Below are positions 6,363-8,354 of a stretch of DNA of 8,354 nt, piece after piece. Both the position numbers and the translations under genes were made by a program. Source of the stretch: Aphodocola sp964431705. Lineage in GTDB: Bacteria > Bacillota_I > Bacilli_A > RF39 > UBA660. Location: NCBI GenBank assembly GCA_964431705.1, contig CAYSJY010000054.1, positions 1 through 8,354 of the forward strand, given 5' to 3'. A model generated the notes under the pieces. That model did not search any database. It had not been told where the DNA came from and saw only the letters and a program-made list of their open reading frames with translations. Each line of letters begins with the position of its first letter. Position 1 is the stretch's first letter.

Positions 6363-8129
6363 ATGGATAAGATAAGAGAAAAACTAAAACTTTTAACTAC
6401 TGAACCAGGTTGTTATTTAATGAAAGATGAAAATGGTAAAATAATATACGTTGGCAAAGCAAAAAATTTAAAAAGAAGAGTATCTTCTTATTTTAATAGA
6501 GAACACACTGGAAAGACAAAAGCACTAGTTCAAAATATAAAGGATTTTGAATATATTGTAACGGCAAGCGAAGTTGAGTCTTTGCTTTTAGAAATTAACT
6601 TAATTAAAAAGTATTCACCAAAGTACAATATTTTGCTTAAAGATAATAAATCATATCCATATATTGAAATAACAAACGAAACGTATCCAAGACTTATTAT
6701 ATCAAGGCCAAGAAAAATAAAAGGACATAAAGGAAAATTATTTGGACCATATCCAAATGCAAATGCTGCAAGAAAAACGGCAGAACTATTAAATAGAATA
6801 TATCCTTTCAGAAAGTGTCATACCATACAAAAGAAAGTATGCTTGTATTATCACATAGGACAATGTTTAGGTTATTGCGAAAAGAAAATAGATAAAGAAG
6901 TTATTAAACAAATGGTAAGTGAGGTTACAAGCTTTTTGCATGGTAATTATGATGAGGTAAGAAAAAAGATAGTAGATTTAATGAAAGAGGCATCTAACGC
7001 TCTTAACTATGAAAAAGCACTTGAATATAAGGAAATGTTAGAATACATAGATAAAGTATTAGAAAAACAAAAGATTAGTTTAAATGATAACGTTACAAGA
7101 GACGTAATTAATTATTATGTTAAAAACGATTATATATCATTTCAAGTACTTCACTTAAGAGATGGCAGAATTAACAAAAGGGATGGTGAGGTATTTTCGC
7201 TAATTGATGAAGTAAAAGATACGTTATCATATTTTGTAACTAGTTTCTATGATAAAAATGAAGTTCCAAAAGAGGTGCTTGTAACAAAAGATTTTGATTG
7301 TAATTTGCTTGAAAATGCAATTAATACAAAGTTCATAGTTCCACAAAAAGGACTTAAAAAACAGTTGGTTGAAATGGCATATGAAAACGCTAAAATAGTG
7401 TTAGATGAGAAATTCGAACTCATTGTAAGAGATGATAAAAGAACGTTTGGAGCGAATGAGGCATTAGGAAAATTAATTGGTATTTCTAACTTAAAAAGAA
7501 TAGAAACATTTGATAATGCCCATCTTTTTGGTACTTTTACCGTATCTTGTATGGTTGTTTTTGAAAATGAAAAAAAAAAAAAAAAAGAATATCGAAAATA
7601 CAAAATAACATCTAATTCAAAAGATGATTATCATACCATGCAAGAAGTTATTTATAGAAGATATTACCGAGTACTTCACGACAAGTTAGAAAAACCAGAC
7701 TTAATAATAGTTGACGGTGGCCCAGCCCAAGTTCATGCTGCAAAAGAAATACTTGATAATCTTTATTTAGACATACCGGTATTAGGACTTAAGAAAAATG
7801 ATAAACACACAACAACAGCCCTTATAAGTGAGGATAAAGAATATGAAATAGATAAAACATCGGACGTATTTCATCTTTTAACAAGAATTCAAGATGAAGT
7901 TCATAGATTTACAATTAACTATCATAAAGACATAAGAAGTAAAGGTAGCCTATCAAGTATTTTGGATAACGTTCCGGGAATAGGAGCTAAAAGAAAAAAA
8001 GAGTTACTTAAAAAATATAAAACAATAACCAAACTAAAAAGTTTAACAAAAGAAGAACTTCAAAGTGTTTTACCAGAAAAAGTTGCTAATGATTTATATA
8101 AGTTTTTAAAAGAATACAAAAAAAGTTAG
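6363..8129 (+). CDS. uvrC: UvrABC excinuclease subunit C
   Basis: UvrC makes both incisions in nucleotide excision repair, after UvrA and UvrB have marked the lesion. The 588 residues have the full domain order. The GIY-YIG nuclease (about 12-92) has PGCYLM, YVGKAKNLKRR and LLLEINLIKKYSPKYN; Y29, R39, E77 and N89 match the known active-site positions. A cysteine group C152, C160, C168, C172 fits the iron-sulfur cluster seen in UvrC proteins. The UvrB-binding UVR motif lies at about 200-236. The RNase H-like nuclease domain has FDNAH (D384), IIVDGGPAQ (D451) and QDEVHRF (D511) as probable catalytic acids. A helix-hairpin-helix DNA-binding region closes the protein (VPGIGAKRKKELLKKY, 537-552). 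AGGTGAT 5 bases before the ATG supports the start. A run of 17 A encodes part of residues 403-408. A terminator overlaps the TAG stop. Confidence 0.97.
   Translation: MDKIREKLKLLTTEPGCYLMKDENGKIIYVGKAKNLKRRVSSYFNREHTGKTKALVQNIKDFEYIVTASEVESLLLEINLIKKYSPKYNILLKDNKSYPYIEITNETYPRLIISRPRKIKGHKGKLFGPYPNANAARKTAELLNRIYPFRKCHTIQKKVCLYYHIGQCLGYCEKKIDKEVIKQMVSEVTSFLHGNYDEVRKKIVDLMKEASNALNYEKALEYKEMLEYIDKVLEKQKISLNDNVTRDVINYYVKNDYISFQVLHLRDGRINKRDGEVFSLIDEVKDTLSYFVTSFYDKNEVPKEVLVTKDFDCNLLENAINTKFIVPQKGLKKQLVEMAYENAKIVLDEKFELIVRDDKRTFGANEALGKLIGISNLKRIETFDNAHLFGTFTVSCMVVFENEKKKKKEYRKYKITSNSKDDYHTMQEVIYRRYYRVLHDKLEKPDLIIVDGGPAQVHAAKEILDNLYLDIPVLGLKKNDKHTTTALISEDKEYEIDKTSDVFHLLTRIQDEVHRFTINYHKDIRSKGSLSSILDNVPGIGAKRKKELLKKYKTITKLKSLTKEELQSVLPEKVANDLYKFLKEYKKS
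7570..7586 (+). repeat. A17 homopolymer inside uvrC
   Basis: Seventeen consecutive A bases encode the last two bases of a Glu codon and five Lys codons (K404-K408). This falls in a probable surface loop of the RNase H-like domain, just before EYRKYKI. The reading frame is intact at this length. Loss or gain of one A would reach a stop at 7606 or 7613 within about ten codons, removing the rest of the catalytic domain and the helix-hairpin-helix. Confidence 0.95.
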
Positions 8130-8149
8130 AGAAAACTCTATCTTTTTTT
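8124..8149 (+). terminator. Intrinsic terminator of uvrC
   Basis: AGTTAGAG (8124-8131) pairs with CTCTATCT (8136-8143) across an AAAA loop, with one T-T mismatch, followed by a T7 run at 8143-8149. The uvrC TAG stop lies within the left arm. Confidence 0.82.
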
Positions 8150-8167
8150 AATAGAATAAAAACCTAA

Positions 8168-8216
8168 TTGTATACAAAAATATGAAGTTGTATACATACT
8201 AAAATATATTGTATAC
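8168..8216. repeat. Three TTGTATAC repeats spaced 20 and 21 bases
   Basis: Identical TTGTATAC octamers lie at 8168-8175, 8188-8195 and 8209-8216. Each contains the palindrome GTATAC, and the first extends to a perfect TTGTATACAA. The 20-21 base pitch places them on the same face of the helix. They lie between the uvrC terminator and the right-hand promoter, about 80 bases upstream of its -35. This suggests a cooperative operator cluster, but the binding protein is unknown. The FadR-type GntR consensus (TNGT...ACNA) is compatible. Confidence 0.6.
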
Positions 8217-8230
8217 TTATGCCCTCTTAG

Positions 8231-8280
8231 TTGTCTACTTTAAGTTTACCACTGCAATTTTTTTGAAATATGTTTTCCAC
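8231..8280. other. Possible insertion-sequence end remnant (IS21-like)
   Basis: The stretch holds two related motifs, GTTTACCAC (8244-8252) and GTTTTCCAC (8272-8280), 28 bases apart, next to TTGTCTACTTTAAG. Read on the minus strand this gives GTGG(A/T)AAAC twice and AAAGTAGACAA. From memory these resemble the multiple internal terminal repeats of IS21-family elements. No transposase gene lies in the window, and the element would have to extend to the right or be a solo end. This is inference only. Confidence 0.22.
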
Positions 8281-8295
8281 AAGCGAAAGAAATTC

Positions 8296-8323
8296 TTGAC
8301 CGGGGGGGGTAATATGATATTAT
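8296..8323 (+). promoter_or_regulatory. Promoter with G8 spacer tract for a gene beyond the window
   Basis: TTGACC (8296-8301) and TATTAT (8318-8323) are 16 bases apart, and the spacer begins with eight consecutive G (8302-8309), striking in such AT-rich DNA. The -10 sits inside a perfect 11-base inverted repeat TGATA-T-TATCA (8315-8325), a possible operator. AAAGGA at 8346-8351 looks like a Shine-Dalgarno, so a start codon is expected within a few bases past the window edge. Since spacer length sets promoter strength, G-tract slippage could switch the gene's expression. Confidence 0.68.
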
Positions 8324-8354
8324 CAACATGTAGATAGTAAAAAATAAAGGACTG

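Noticed and set aside
8273..8281. TTTTCCACA as a DnaA box
   Set aside because: It is one mismatch from TTATCCACA and stands alone. No cluster of boxes or origin genes is present.
1..8354. Repeated AACGTT hexamers as a special motif
   Set aside because: I noted about seven copies, but most fall in Asn-Val codon pairs (AAC GTN) and the excess over chance is small.
1..8354. Genetic code 4 (TGA as Trp), tRNA, rRNA, CRISPR or riboswitch
   Set aside because: Trp codons checked are TGG and no gene has an internal TGA. I saw no cloverleaf, rRNA segment, spaced repeat array or recognisable riboswitch; the leaders are mostly too short for one.

Overview
The window is an AT-rich stretch of a bacterial chromosome, by eye well under 35% G+C. 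It looks like a low-GC Gram-positive (Bacillota/Firmicutes), probably an under-described Bacilli-like or gut lineage. Support comes from RNase HIII, Shine-Dalgarno sites of the AGGAGG/GGTGAT type, near-consensus sigma-A promoters, intrinsic terminators with long T runs, and a PyrH and UvrC of bacterial type. Peptidoglycan synthesis is present (MurE), so this is not a wall-less Mollicute. The Trp codons I checked are TGG and I found no TGA inside a gene, so nothing suggests genetic code 4. Every stop in the window is TAA or TAG.

Layout, left to right. (1) rnhC (RNase HIII) on the minus strand is divergent from a plus-strand operon of a CvpA-like membrane protein, thioredoxin and a type IV prepilin-like protein (1086-2606), which is closed by a terminator at 2610-2632. 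(2) A minus-strand YigZ/IMPACT-family gene (2616-3176) converges on that operon. It is divergent from murE (3268-4665), and two near-consensus promoters interlock between them. (3) murE ends in a hairpin and is followed by pyrH (4703-5407). (4) A consensus promoter touching the pyrH stop drives a lineage-specific sigma-70-like gene (5468-6319). (5) A terminator overlapping that gene's stop is followed at once by an extended -10 promoter and uvrC (6363-8129), which carries an in-frame run of 17 A. (6) The last 225 bases hold no gene. They contain the uvrC terminator, three TTGTATAC repeats about two helical turns apart, a possible insertion-sequence end, and a strong promoter whose spacer is a run of 8 G, pointing at a gene beyond the window.

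Most genes are housekeeping: RNA/DNA hybrid removal, redox, cell wall, UMP phosphorylation and excision repair. rnhC, cvpA, trxA and uvrC recall the rnhC-zapA-cvpA-polX-mutS2-...-trxA-uvrC neighbourhood of Bacillus, here lacking zapA, polX and mutS2 and with other genes placed between trxA and uvrC. The accessory content is the prepilin-like gene, the sigma-like gene and the right-hand regulatory region. I do not see a clear new multi-gene system. The best leads are the sigma-like protein, the G-tract promoter and the A-tract in uvrC.
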